NCBI GenBank assembly: GCA_902776375.1 | Contig: CACYPV010000006.1 | Span: 64,893-128,892, forward strand | Source: an uncultured Ruminococcus sp. | GTDB taxonomy: Bacteria > Bacillota > Clostridia > Oscillospirales > Acutalibacteraceae | DNA: 64,000 bases | Direction of reading: 5' to 3' | Shown: one piece after another, positions 1-7,911 of the stretch | Layout of the letters: each line of letters opens with the position of its first letter | How positions within the stretch are numbered: position 1 is the first letter of the stretch | Notes under the pieces: generated by a model | What the model was told of the DNA's origin: nothing | Database searches by the model: none | The model's input: the letters and a program-made list of their open reading frames with translations, nothing else | Translations under genes and position numbers: made by a program

Positions 1-1
1 C

Positions 2-514
2 AAGATGCTGTGCCTTGACAAGAAGCCGAACAAGGCGCATTTTAAGCTTGCGGAGCTGGAAAAGGCGGGCAAGCTGCTTGCGGTCGTTACCCAGAACATC
101 GACGGGCTTCATCAGGCGGCAGGCAGCAAAAGGGTGTACGAGCTGCACGGAAGCGTGCTGCGCAACCACTGCCGCAAATGCCGCAAGTTTTTTACGGCGG
201 AGTACATTAAGAACAGCGAGGGCGTGCCTAAGTGCGACTGCGGCGGCGTTATAAAGCCCGACGTTGTGCTGTATGAGGAAGGGCTTGACGACAGCACCGT
301 AAACGGCGCGCTGAACGCCATTATGCAGGCGGACACGCTGATAATCGCGGGCACCAGCCTGACCGTCTACCCCGCCGCTGGCTTTATACGCTACTTCCGC
401 GGCGACACCGTGGTGCTGATAAACCGCGACAAAACGCCGTTCGACGGGGAAGCTGACCTGGTTTATCACGACAAGGTCGGCGAGCTGCTGGACAAATGCG
501 TTGTGAACAAATAA
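2..514 (+). CDS. Sirtuin-type NAD-dependent protein deacylase (5' end outside window)
   Basis: NAD-consuming enzyme that removes acyl groups from protein lysines in the cytoplasm. The reading frame is already open at the window edge, so the N-terminal part with the GAGxS nucleotide motif is missing. Visible are TQNIDGLH of the NAD pocket, the catalytic His in ELHGSV, zinc-binding Cys pairs (HCRKC, then KCDCGG about 20 residues on), and GTSLTVYPA of the Rossmann fold. The C-terminus is of normal length. An intrinsic terminator follows directly, so it is transcribed apart from the next operon. Family is certain from motifs; substrate (acetyl, succinyl or other) cannot be told because the selectivity residues lie partly upstream. 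Confidence 0.93.
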   Translation, partial: KMLCLDKKPNKAHFKLAELEKAGKLLAVVTQNIDGLHQAAGSKRVYELHGSVLRNHCRKCRKFFTAEYIKNSEGVPKCDCGGVIKPDVVLYEEGLDDSTVNGALNAIMQADTLIIAGTSLTVYPAAGFIRYFRGDTVVLINRDKTPFDGEADLVYHDKVGELLDKCVVNK

Positions 515-522
515 TCAATAAT

Positions 523-559
523 GTGCAGGGCGATCAGTTAAGTTGTCCCTGCACTTTTT
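523..559 (+). terminator. Intrinsic terminator after the sirtuin gene
   Basis: Perfect 8 bp stem GTGCAGGG/CCCTGCAC with a 16-base loop followed by TTTTTA. It lies 9 bp after the sirtuin stop codon and separates that gene from the downstream operon. Confidence 0.85.
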
Positions 560-596
560 ATATTATATGGTATTGCGAAAAAATCATAAAAAAGGG

Positions 597-626
597 TTGA
601 AAAGTGTCGAGGGTTTGTAGTATAAT
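597..626 (+). promoter_or_regulatory. Sigma-A promoter of the acyl-activation operon
   Basis: TTGAAA at 597-602, 18 bp spacer, TATAAT at 621-626. The predicted transcript would start near 633, about 40 bases before the first start codon. No terminator is visible between the next three genes, so this promoter probably serves at least 674-3861. Confidence 0.7.
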
Positions 627-673
627 TTATTTTGTGTGCATATATCTACTAATAACAGAAACGGAAAACGTAT

Positions 674-2605
674 ATGGAAACATTAGGATTAGGAAACTTT
701 AAAGATATAGATTCCTTCGTTGAGGATAAGCTGAAAAAGCTTGACGCCGCGCCTGTGGGCTTTGAGTCGCTTTTTGAGCTTATGTTCTGCGAAAAAGATA
801 ATTTGATGTATGAAAAGAGCGAGGGCTACCGCATAGTAAAGACGACCTACGGCGAGGCTTACGACGAGATAAAGCGCTATGCCGCAACGGTAAAAAGCAC
901 ACTTTCGCTTGACGAGGGCTCGGTCGTCGGACTGAGCATGGAAAACTCACTGCTGTGGATAGAGCTGTTCTGGGCTATAATACTCGCGGGCTACCGCCCC
1001 CTGCTTATGAACCTCCGTCTGGGGGATATCGCGCTTGAGCAGGCGCTCAAAGACTGCGGCGCACGGGCGGTGATATCGGACGGCAGAGAGTACGGCGTGC
1101 GCACGCTAAAGGCGGACGGCATAAAGCCCGCCGACGCCCCGATAACCCCTGCCGCCTTCGGCGAGGAGCTGATGGTGATGTCGTCGGGAACGTCGGATCA
1201 CGTGAAGATCTGCGCGTATTCAGCCGAGGAATTCCGCTGTCAGATACACGACAGCTATCAGATTATCAGCGAATGTGCGCTGATAAAGCAGCACTACGAC
1301 GGCTATATCAAGCAGCTCTGTTTTTTGCCGTTTTACCATGTGTTCGGGCTTATCGCCATGTACATCTGGTTCGGCTTCTTTTCGCGCGCCTTCGTGCAGC
1401 TAAACGACCTTATGCCGCAGACGATAGTCAACACGATAAAGCGCCATAAGGTGACGCATATATTCGCCGTGCCGCTGTTTTGGGAGACCGTTTACGATCA
1501 GGCGATAAAGACGATAAAAAGCCGCGGCGACAAGACTTATAAGAAGTTTTTGAAGGGCATGGACATCTCGCGCAAGCTTGCTGGAGTTCCGAAGCTCAGC
1601 CGCGCCTTTTCAAAGAAGGCGTTCAAGGAAGTAAGGGATAACCTGTTCGGCGAGAGCATACAGTTCCTTATCACGGGCGGCAGCGCCATCAGACCCGAGG
1701 TCATCGAGTTTTTCAACGCGGTGGGCTATCACCTTGCGGACGGCTACGGCATGACCGAGATAGGCATTACCTCGGTAGAGCTGTCGCTTGACAAGCGCGT
1801 GCTGAACGGCTGCTTTGTGGGCAAGCCCATGAGCTACGCCGAATACAAGATAAACGAAAACGGCGAGCTGCTGGTGCGCGGCAAGGTCATCGCCAAATAT
1901 ATAATAGAGGACGGCAAAAAGACCTTTACCGACAAAAGCGAATGGTTCAACACGCACGACCTTGCGGAATGTGTGAACGGTGAATACCGCATACTCGGCA
2001 GAAACGACGACCTTATAATCGGCGCGAACGGCGAGAACCTCAACCCTAATCTTATTGAGCCGCAGTTAAGGCTGCAAACAGTCGGCGGCGTGTGCCTTGT
2101 AAGCGACGGCAAAACGCCGGTGCTGCTGGTATCGGTGAACCGCTACGCCTCAGCCGAGCAGATAGCAACGTTTGAAAAGCAAATAAAAGAAAAAATAACC
2201 GGGCAGGGACTTACGGGACAGATAGGCAAGATAGCCTTTATTTCGGAGCCGCTGATGAAGGGCGACGAATTCAAGCTGAACCGCAGACGGCTGACCGCCG
2301 ACTACAAAGCCGGCAGGCTGGGCGTTATTGACCCGAACACGATAAAGGACAGCGGCGACGAGGATGAGCTGACGCTCCACCTGCGTCAGATAGTGTCGGT
2401 CACGCTTGAAAAGGAGCTTGATGAGGTGAGCCCGCAGTCCGACTTCTTTACGGACTTGGGCGGCACCAGCCTTGACTACTTCGCTATGACGGCGAAGCTG
2501 CAGGAGGACTTCGGTCTGCCGTTCCCGCAGGACGGCGGCAAGACCCTGAGCACCGTTGAGGAGCTGCACGATTATATAAGGAAAGCAGAAAACAATGCTG
2601 ATTAA
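674..2605 (+). CDS. Adenylation-carrier didomain protein (acyl-activating enzyme with C-terminal ACP/PCP)
   Basis: 643 residues. Residues ~20-540 are an AMP-binding (ANL superfamily) domain: ITGGSAIRPE, GYGMTE, then GRNDDLII and EFKLNRRR, which contains the likely catalytic Lys of the C-terminal lid. Residues ~560-640 are a carrier domain with the phosphopantetheine site LGGTSL. The protein would adenylate a carboxylic acid and load it on its own carrier arm. The usual P-loop (TSGSTGxPKG) is changed to SSGTSDHVK, so activity may be altered. The gene overlaps the following acyltransferase by 11 bp, which suggests that the carrier-bound acyl group is passed on to it. The start has only a weak ribosome binding site (ACGGAAAACG). 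The substrate is not predictable; a fatty or aryl acid is more likely than an amino acid given the PlsC neighbours. Confidence 0.82.
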   Translation: METLGLGNFKDIDSFVEDKLKKLDAAPVGFESLFELMFCEKDNLMYEKSEGYRIVKTTYGEAYDEIKRYAATVKSTLSLDEGSVVGLSMENSLLWIELFWAIILAGYRPLLMNLRLGDIALEQALKDCGARAVISDGREYGVRTLKADGIKPADAPITPAAFGEELMVMSSGTSDHVKICAYSAEEFRCQIHDSYQIISECALIKQHYDGYIKQLCFLPFYHVFGLIAMYIWFGFFSRAFVQLNDLMPQTIVNTIKRHKVTHIFAVPLFWETVYDQAIKTIKSRGDKTYKKFLKGMDISRKLAGVPKLSRAFSKKAFKEVRDNLFGESIQFLITGGSAIRPEVIEFFNAVGYHLADGYGMTEIGITSVELSLDKRVLNGCFVGKPMSYAEYKINENGELLVRGKVIAKYIIEDGKKTFTDKSEWFNTHDLAECVNGEYRILGRNDDLIIGANGENLNPNLIEPQLRLQTVGGVCLVSDGKTPVLLVSVNRYASAEQIATFEKQIKEKITGQGLTGQIGKIAFISEPLMKGDEFKLNRRRLTADYKAGRLGVIDPNTIKDSGDEDELTLHLRQIVSVTLEKELDEVSPQSDFFTDLGGTSLDYFAMTAKLQEDFGLPFPQDGGKTLSTVEELHDYIRKAENNAD

Positions 2606-3236
2606 ATTTTGGAACGCCTTTGTAAAAATAACCGCATACCTTCCGCAGCTGCTGATCTTCCGCACAAAGGTGTATTACGAGGACAAAGCCGCGCAGAGCC
2701 GCCGCATAAAGGGCGGGGCGATAATAATATCGAACCACACCGCGGTTTGGGATTACGCGGAATATTTGTTTGTGTTTTTCTTCCGCACGCTGCGCGCTCA
2801 GATGGCGGAGGTGCTGTTTGAAAAAAAGCCGCTCGGACTTTTTCTGAAAATGATGGGCGGCATCAGGGTGAACCGCGGCGCGAACGACTTTGCGTGCGTC
2901 ACAAAATCCGAAAAGATACTTGAAAAGGGCGGCGTGGCGCTTATCTTCCCCGAAAGCAGACTGCCGCTGAAAGGCGAGGAAAGACCCCTTCCCTTCAAGC
3001 CGGGGGCGGCGTACCTTGCGCTGCTGAGCGGCGCGCCCGTTGTTCCCGTTTTTACCAACGGCAGGTACTTTTCGAAAAAGCGCGCGCGGGTCATCATAGG
3101 CAAGCCGATCTGCGCGCGCGACCTTATTGACGACAGTCTGAGCGAAAAGGAGAACCTTGCGCGCATAACCGACATAATGCGCGACAAAATCATCAGTTTG
3201 GAGAAACAATTATATGAACAAACCCAAAAAAGCTAA
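2595..3236 (+). CDS. PlsC-family acyltransferase (first copy)
   Basis: 213-residue lysophospholipid/glycerol-3-phosphate-type acyltransferase. The catalytic HX4D motif is present as NHTAVWD, followed by a GGIRVNRG block and FPES (usual FPEG) before the PFKPGAAYLA segment. Members of this family transfer an acyl group from acyl-CoA, acyl-ACP or acyl-phosphate to a hydroxyl on a membrane lipid at the cytoplasmic face. The start codon lies inside the end of the adenylation-carrier gene and the stop lies inside the next gene, which indicates translational coupling. The nearest functional parallel is Aas-type acyl-ACP synthetase plus acyltransferase, but here the functions are split. The acceptor is unknown. 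Confidence 0.85.
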   Translation: MLIKFWNAFVKITAYLPQLLIFRTKVYYEDKAAQSRRIKGGAIIISNHTAVWDYAEYLFVFFFRTLRAQMAEVLFEKKPLGLFLKMMGGIRVNRGANDFACVTKSEKILEKGGVALIFPESRLPLKGEERPLPFKPGAAYLALLSGAPVVPVFTNGRYFSKKRARVIIGKPICARDLIDDSLSEKENLARITDIMRDKIISLEKQLYEQTQKS

Positions 3237-3861
3237 GCTGTTTTCTCTTAAATGCTTTGTAATGGATTTTATACGCGTTTCGGGCGTGTTGCCGGGCATT
3301 ATCTGGCTGCGGCCTAAGATACGCTACGCCTCCAAAACAGCAAAAAAGAGGATACGCGGCGGTGCTTTGATAATATGCAACCATACGAGCTTTGTCGACC
3401 CGGGCTACACGATGTATGTTGTGTGGTACCGCAGGCAATACTTTGTGTGCCACAAGGCTTTTATGGAAACCAAGGCGGGTCCGTTTTTTCACGCGGCGGG
3501 CTGCCTTATACCCATAGACGCCGAAAACTTCAACATCGGCTCATTCCGCGTGATAACCGAAAGCCTTAAAGAGGGCAAAGCAGTGGTGCTGTTCCCCGAG
3601 GGGCACGTGGGCAGCGGCGAAGCGATGACCGAATTCAAGTCGGGCATGGTGCTTATATCCATGCAGAGCAAGCGCCCGATAGTGCCTATATATATGAAGC
3701 CCCGTAAGCATTGGTACAGCCGCCTGAAAGCGGTCATAGGCGAACCCGTTGACATCACCGAGATGTACGGCGACATGCCGGCGTTCTCGAAAATAGATGA
3801 GATAACAAAGCTATTGCGCGAGCGCGAGGAAGCGCTGGAGGAAATAGCCAAGGATATGTGA
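3214..3861 (+). CDS. PlsC-family acyltransferase (second copy)
   Basis: 215 residues, paralogous to the gene before it. It has the complete motif set: NHTSFVD (HX4D), a degenerate acceptor block, FPEGHVGSG and the VPIYM segment. It overlaps the first copy by 23 bp. Two tandem acyltransferases suggest two acylation steps, for example sn-1 and sn-2 or a diacylated product, or different chain preferences. The second copy keeps the canonical FPEG, whereas the first has FPES, so if one has diverged it is the first. A long AT-rich spacer follows, so the first transcription unit may end here, although no clear hairpin terminator was found. Confidence 0.88.
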   Translation: MNKPKKAKLFSLKCFVMDFIRVSGVLPGIIWLRPKIRYASKTAKKRIRGGALIICNHTSFVDPGYTMYVVWYRRQYFVCHKAFMETKAGPFFHAAGCLIPIDAENFNIGSFRVITESLKEGKAVVLFPEGHVGSGEAMTEFKSGMVLISMQSKRPIVPIYMKPRKHWYSRLKAVIGEPVDITEMYGDMPAFSKIDEITKLLREREEALEEIAKDM

Positions 3862-4092
3862 GAACGGTCAGCGCCAAAGGTGCGCGCGCGGTGAAAGCTA
3901 TGGAAGGTATGGAGGTTGTAACCATTTACTTCCATGCCAAACAACCGCATATATAAGCCGTTTTTGTCAACTATGGAAGTTATGGAGGTTATTTATAAGA
4001 GATTTGTTTAACAGTTAAATATATATATATTATCAAGTATGTAATAAGCAGTAAAAAACAATTCCATATCTTCCATGCTTCCATAAAAGAAA

Positions 4093-4152
4093 GATGCTAG
4101 AAGCTAGATGCTAGAGGCTAGAAGCTAGAAGCTAGAGGCTAGAAGCTAGATA
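4093..4152. repeat. Heptad tandem repeat GCTAGAN, about 8 units
   Basis: Eight successive 7 bp units of the form GCTAGA(A/T/G). They lie in a 461 bp non-coding spacer (3862-4322) which carries no visible gene. The unit length matches the other intergenic arrays of this window although the unit sequence is different. Confidence 0.85.
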
Positions 4153-4160
4153 GTTGAAAA

Positions 4161-4301
4161 TTACAAATTACAAATTGCAAGTTGTTATATCAAAAAAACG
4201 TTGAGCTTCAATCAACTTGTCATTTGTCGTTTGTAACTTGTCATTTTACTTATAACTTATAACTCCCTAACACCTAATACCTAATACCTAACACCTAAAA
4301 C
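4161..4301. repeat. Cluster of four further heptad arrays, partly inverted
   Basis: Four short arrays with 7 bp period follow each other: TTACAAA-type (4161-4186), AACTTGT/CATTTGT-type (4213-4247), ACTTATA (4248-4263) and ACCTAAT-type (4267-4301). The first two are roughly reverse complements of each other and could pair into a hairpin across 4161-4247. The last array ends just before the ribosome binding site of the next gene. No open reading frame or promoter of good quality was seen in this spacer. Confidence 0.75.
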
Positions 4302-4322
4302 TATAGAAAAGAGGAAATAAAA

Positions 4323-5831
4323 ATGATAGCAAACACCCTTGAACAATACCGAAATTACACCGGGGAATGTTTTTCCCGCATCAAGAGCTACGACACAATA
4401 GCGCAAATGTGGGAGGAGCGCTCGAAGGAATACGCGCAGCTTGTCGCCATTGAGTATGACGGCAAGAGCTACACCTACGCGCAGCTTGCCGAGGACGTCG
4501 CGAAGTACCGCACCGTGCTCAAAAGCAAGGGCGTGAGCGGCAGGGTCGCCCTGCTGATACCCAACTCATACGATTTTGTAAAGGCGTTTCTGGCGGCGGT
4601 CACCCTGGGCTGCACCGCGGCTGTTCTGCCCGCCCACCTCGACGAAAAGTCGGTGTTCGGCGTTTGCAGGATGTTCGGCGCTTCAACGCTTGTTTACGCA
4701 GACGCCACCGAGGGCGCGACCGCGCTTGTGGCAAAAGCCGCTCCCGATATAACGCTGATAAACGCCGCCGAGACCGCTGATGAATTGACCGAGGCTGCCG
4801 ACTGCAAGGGCAGCGACGGCTGCACCATCATCATGACAGGCGGCACCACGGGCAAGCCGAAGGGCGCGCTGCTCAGCAACACCGCCGTTATGCAGGGCAT
4901 CATCAACAGTTGTCTGGGCGTGCCCGGCACCTTTGAACAGCGCTACATGCTGGTGCTGCCGCTCTCTCACGTTTTCGGTCTTATCCGCAACCTGCTCGCC
5001 TCGCTCTACTCCGGCTGCGCGATGTATATCTGCCGCGACAACAAAAACATGTTCCGCGACGCGGCGACGTTCCGCCCGACAATAATGGTGCTGGTTCCCG
5101 CGCTTGCGGAAATGGCGCTGACGCTCTCGAAGAAATTCGGCAGAAACATGTGGGGCGACAGCCTTAAGACCATAATTTGCGGCGCGGCGAATGTTCCGCA
5201 GTATCTGATAGAGGAATACGCCAAAATGGGCATTTCGCTTTATCCCGGCTACGGACTTACCGAATCGGCAAACCTTGTGTCCGGCAACCCCGAAAACATC
5301 AACAAGCCCGGCTCGGTTGGACTTATCTTCCCCGGCATGGAGTACAAGATAGTGAACGACGAGCTTTGGCTCAAGGGCAAAAACATGATGGACGGCTACG
5401 TCGGCTGTGAGGAGCCCGACGCCTATGAGGACGGCTGGTTCAAGACCGGCGACCTGGTGCGCATGGATGAAGACGGATTTTTATACATCACGGGCAGGAT
5501 CAAGGAAATAATAGTGCTTTCCACCGGCGAGAACATCTCACCGGCGGAGCTTGAGGCAAAGTTCAACTCACTGAACCTTATACAGGATTCTCAGGTATTT
5601 GAGGACATGAACGACAGCGGCAACCGCTTCCTCGCGCTCGAAGTAGTGCCGCGCGCAACCGAGACCGCAAAGCTCGGCGATATAGACGTCAACGCAAAAA
5701 TAATAGAAGAACTTCAAAAAATCAACCAGTCGCTGCCGACGTTCCAGCGCGTTGCCAAGATAACCGTCCGCACCTCGGATTTTGAAAGAACGCCAAGTAT
5801 GAAGATTGTGAGATATAAGAAATGCCAATGA
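4323..5831 (+). CDS. Acyl-CoA synthetase/AMP-dependent ligase
   Basis: 502-residue stand-alone ANL-family adenylating enzyme. P-loop MTGGTTGKPKG near residue 170, then YGLTES in the A5 position, KTGDLVRMDEDG and GRIKEIIV (A7-A8), and a C-terminal lid ending with a PSMKIVR segment holding the likely catalytic Lys. The ribosome binding site GAGGAAAT lies just before the ATG. The stop overlaps a free acyl carrier protein gene by 10 bp, so the likely job is to activate an acid and load it on that carrier, as DltA does for DltC or AAS enzymes do for ACP. It could also make a CoA ester. The substrate is unknown. It starts the second part of the acyl-activation region after a repeat-filled spacer. 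Confidence 0.85.
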   Translation: MIANTLEQYRNYTGECFSRIKSYDTIAQMWEERSKEYAQLVAIEYDGKSYTYAQLAEDVAKYRTVLKSKGVSGRVALLIPNSYDFVKAFLAAVTLGCTAAVLPAHLDEKSVFGVCRMFGASTLVYADATEGATALVAKAAPDITLINAAETADELTEAADCKGSDGCTIIMTGGTTGKPKGALLSNTAVMQGIINSCLGVPGTFEQRYMLVLPLSHVFGLIRNLLASLYSGCAMYICRDNKNMFRDAATFRPTIMVLVPALAEMALTLSKKFGRNMWGDSLKTIICGAANVPQYLIEEYAKMGISLYPGYGLTESANLVSGNPENINKPGSVGLIFPGMEYKIVNDELWLKGKNMMDGYVGCEEPDAYEDGWFKTGDLVRMDEDGFLYITGRIKEIIVLSTGENISPAELEAKFNSLNLIQDSQVFEDMNDSGNRFLALEVVPRATETAKLGDIDVNAKIIEELQKINQSLPTFQRVAKITVRTSDFERTPSMKIVRYKKCQ

Positions 5832-6079
5832 ACAGAAACGATATTTTAGAAAAGCTCAAAGAAATACTGCTCTCCGCCGATGAGAGCAGCCGCGACGTCA
5901 TCCATTTGGTGAACGAGAACACGAATCTGCACACAGGGCTGGGTCTGTCATCGGTCAATATGCTGTATCTGATCATCGCCACCGAGGAGGTATTCGGCAT
6001 CTACTTTGACGATATCGGGCTAAACGAGTTACAGACCGTAGGCGACGTTATGAATTATATAGAAGGGAAACTGTCATGA
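5822..6079 (+). CDS. Free acyl carrier protein
   Basis: 85 residues, four-helix acyl carrier protein size. The attachment Ser is Ser44 in LGLSSVNML, where the usual GxDSL has Ser instead of Asp before the modified Ser. It overlaps the upstream ligase by 10 bp and the following LRAT-like gene by 4 bp (ATGA), so the three are translated together. It needs a 4'-phosphopantetheinyl transferase, which is not in this window. It probably carries the acyl group activated by the ligase. It is unlikely to be the housekeeping AcpP, because no fab genes are nearby and the DSL motif is altered. Confidence 0.85.
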   Translation: MPMNRNDILEKLKEILLSADESSRDVIHLVNENTNLHTGLGLSSVNMLYLIIATEEVFGIYFDDIGLNELQTVGDVMNYIEGKLS

Positions 6080-6927
6080 AGTGGGAACCTATAGAATGTA
6101 AGGCGGGCGATATGGTGCGCATCCGTCTTGGAAGCATGTACCACTACGGTATTTTCGTCAGCGAAAACGAGGTTATCCAGTTCGGTCTGCCGCCGACAGC
6201 CGAAAACCGCGCCAAAGAGGGCGAGGTTGCGATTTTAGCCACGGACATAGACACCTTTGCCTGCGGCTGCATAGTAGAGACCGCCTGCCCCGACCGTTCG
6301 GAGATGAAAAAACGTCTTCCGCGCGAGGAGACCGTTCGCCGCGCGAGAGCGCGCTTAGGCGAAACGGGATATAACATCATCCACAATAACTGCGAACACT
6401 TTGTGCACGAATGTGTTTTCGGCGAGGCGCGCTGCACGCAGGAAGAGGACGTGCGCAAGCGCTGGCTCAACCGCCCCATCTGCGACATTTATCTGGCGCG
6501 TATCCCCGACGACGTGAACGGCGAGGATATTTATCCCGAAAAGCGCAAAAAAGAGATAGACGCTATTGCCGACCCAAAGCTCAGGAACAACGCGCGCTTC
6601 CTTTGGAAGCTGCTCGATCTTGCCGCGCAGCGCTCTTTCGGCGTGGATCTGGAGCACGCGGAGCTTAAAAGAAAGTTCGGCGGAAAATGGGTCAGCGGCA
6701 AATTCCGCTTTTCACTTTCATCTTCCGAAAACGGCGTGGCGGGTGTTGCCGTGTCCAACGCCGACGTTGAACTCTCGCTGGACAGTATGCTGAGAGACAG
6801 CGTCAACAGAACGCTTATAGACCCGCGTGTGCTCGTGTCTGTCAGAGGAAAGCACAAAATATCTGTCAAATACTTTTGGGCGGACAAAGAATCCTCCACG
6901 CTCATGGGGGTACACCAATTTGAATAG
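6076..6927 (+). CDS. LRAT/H-rev107-like (NlpC/P60 superfamily) His-Cys protein
   Basis: 283 residues. The first ~125 form an LRAT-type domain: GDMVRIR, His23 in YHYGIF, and Cys106 in NNCEHFV, the signature arrangement of lecithin:retinol acyltransferase and HRASLS phospholipid acyltransferases. In those enzymes Cys forms an acyl-thioester that is passed to an amine or alcohol. The remaining ~150 residues match no family I recognise. No signal peptide is seen, so it is cytoplasmic. It is coupled to the carrier protein gene by an ATGA overlap, so acyl-ACP is an attractive donor. It may therefore be the step that makes an N-acyl or O-acyl product. A peptidase role, as in other P60 relatives, is the alternative. 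Confidence 0.78.
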   Translation: MKWEPIECKAGDMVRIRLGSMYHYGIFVSENEVIQFGLPPTAENRAKEGEVAILATDIDTFACGCIVETACPDRSEMKKRLPREETVRRARARLGETGYNIIHNNCEHFVHECVFGEARCTQEEDVRKRWLNRPICDIYLARIPDDVNGEDIYPEKRKKEIDAIADPKLRNNARFLWKLLDLAAQRSFGVDLEHAELKRKFGGKWVSGKFRFSLSSSENGVAGVAVSNADVELSLDSMLRDSVNRTLIDPRVLVSVRGKHKISVKYFWADKESSTLMGVHQFE

Positions 6928-6939
6928 GAGCAAATTCCT

Positions 6940-7872
6940 ATGATAGCTTTATGGATAGCGGTCATAATCTTCGCGTTGGTTTTCAATTTTCTGATAGCGC
7001 CCGCGCTGACGATCTTCGTTATGGTGTTCAAGCGAAAAGAAACCAAGCCGTTTGAAGAATACAACATAAAAAAATTCAAAAAGCACTACTACGTGCGGTA
7101 TATCGATCGGATCAGCGTGAAGCGAGCCTTCGTAAAGAGCCACCCCATGACCGAGCTCAGCGTCAAGTCCTATGACGGGCTGACGCTTAAGGGCGATTAC
7201 TACGACATGGGCAGCGACAAGACCGCCATCCTCTTTCACGGCTTCAACGCCGAGGTTTACACCAACCTTTCGGCGCACGGCGCGTTTTTGATGAAAAGCG
7301 GCTTCAACGTGCTGTTTATCACGCACCGTGCCCACGGCAAAAGCGGCGGAAAATGGTCGTCTATCGGCATACGCGAGCAGCGCGATGTGCTGAGCTGGGT
7401 GAAGCTGGTTGAAGATATGGGATGTGAGAACATCCTGCTTTACGGCGTGTCCATGGGCGGCTTTACCGTGGCGGGAGCCTCAGACAGGCTTAAGGGCACA
7501 AAGGTCAAGGCTATGGTCATAGACAGCGGCTTCTACTCTGTTTACGAGCAGATGAAGCGCGATTCGGAAAAAAACCATATTCCAAAGCTGATGGTGCCCG
7601 CACAGGCATTTTTGGCGAAGCTGTTTTTGCGCGTCGACATACGCCGCCCCGCTACGCTTTCGCTGGAGAAAACCGACACGCCCGCGTTTTTCCTGCACGG
7701 CTTAGACGACGAGACCGTGCTGTGCAAATGGGGGCAAACAAACTACGAAGCCTGCGCGTCTGAAAAGGATATACTTCTTGTTGAGGGCGCGCCGCACACA
7801 CTGAGCATTTTGGAAAATCCCGAAAAGGCCGAAAAGGCGCTGACAGGATTTTTTGATAAATATTTTTCATAA
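6940..7872 (+). CDS. Membrane-anchored alpha/beta hydrolase
   Basis: 310 residues. An N-terminal hydrophobic segment (about residues 2-26) anchors the protein, and the rest is an alpha/beta hydrolase of the YqkD/FrsA-like type. Nucleophile elbow GVSMGG, acid in HGLDDETV, base His in GAPHTLS; oxyanion region FHGFNAE. It starts 13 bp after the LRAT-like gene with AGGAG as ribosome binding site. It could cleave or transfer the ester/thioester made by the neighbouring genes, or act as an unrelated esterase. It is the first of three such hydrolases in this region, and the catalytic set is complete here. Confidence 0.85.
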   Translation: MIALWIAVIIFALVFNFLIAPALTIFVMVFKRKETKPFEEYNIKKFKKHYYVRYIDRISVKRAFVKSHPMTELSVKSYDGLTLKGDYYDMGSDKTAILFHGFNAEVYTNLSAHGAFLMKSGFNVLFITHRAHGKSGGKWSSIGIREQRDVLSWVKLVEDMGCENILLYGVSMGGFTVAGASDRLKGTKVKAMVIDSGFYSVYEQMKRDSEKNHIPKLMVPAQAFLAKLFLRVDIRRPATLSLEKTDTPAFFLHGLDDETVLCKWGQTNYEACASEKDILLVEGAPHTLSILENPEKAEKALTGFFDKYFS

Positions 7873-7911
7873 ACAAGCAAAAACATGCACATGGCACAGA
7901 AAGGAATCAAA

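Noticed and set aside
4093..4301. CRISPR array
   Set aside because: Units are 7 bp without spacers; no cas genes in the window.
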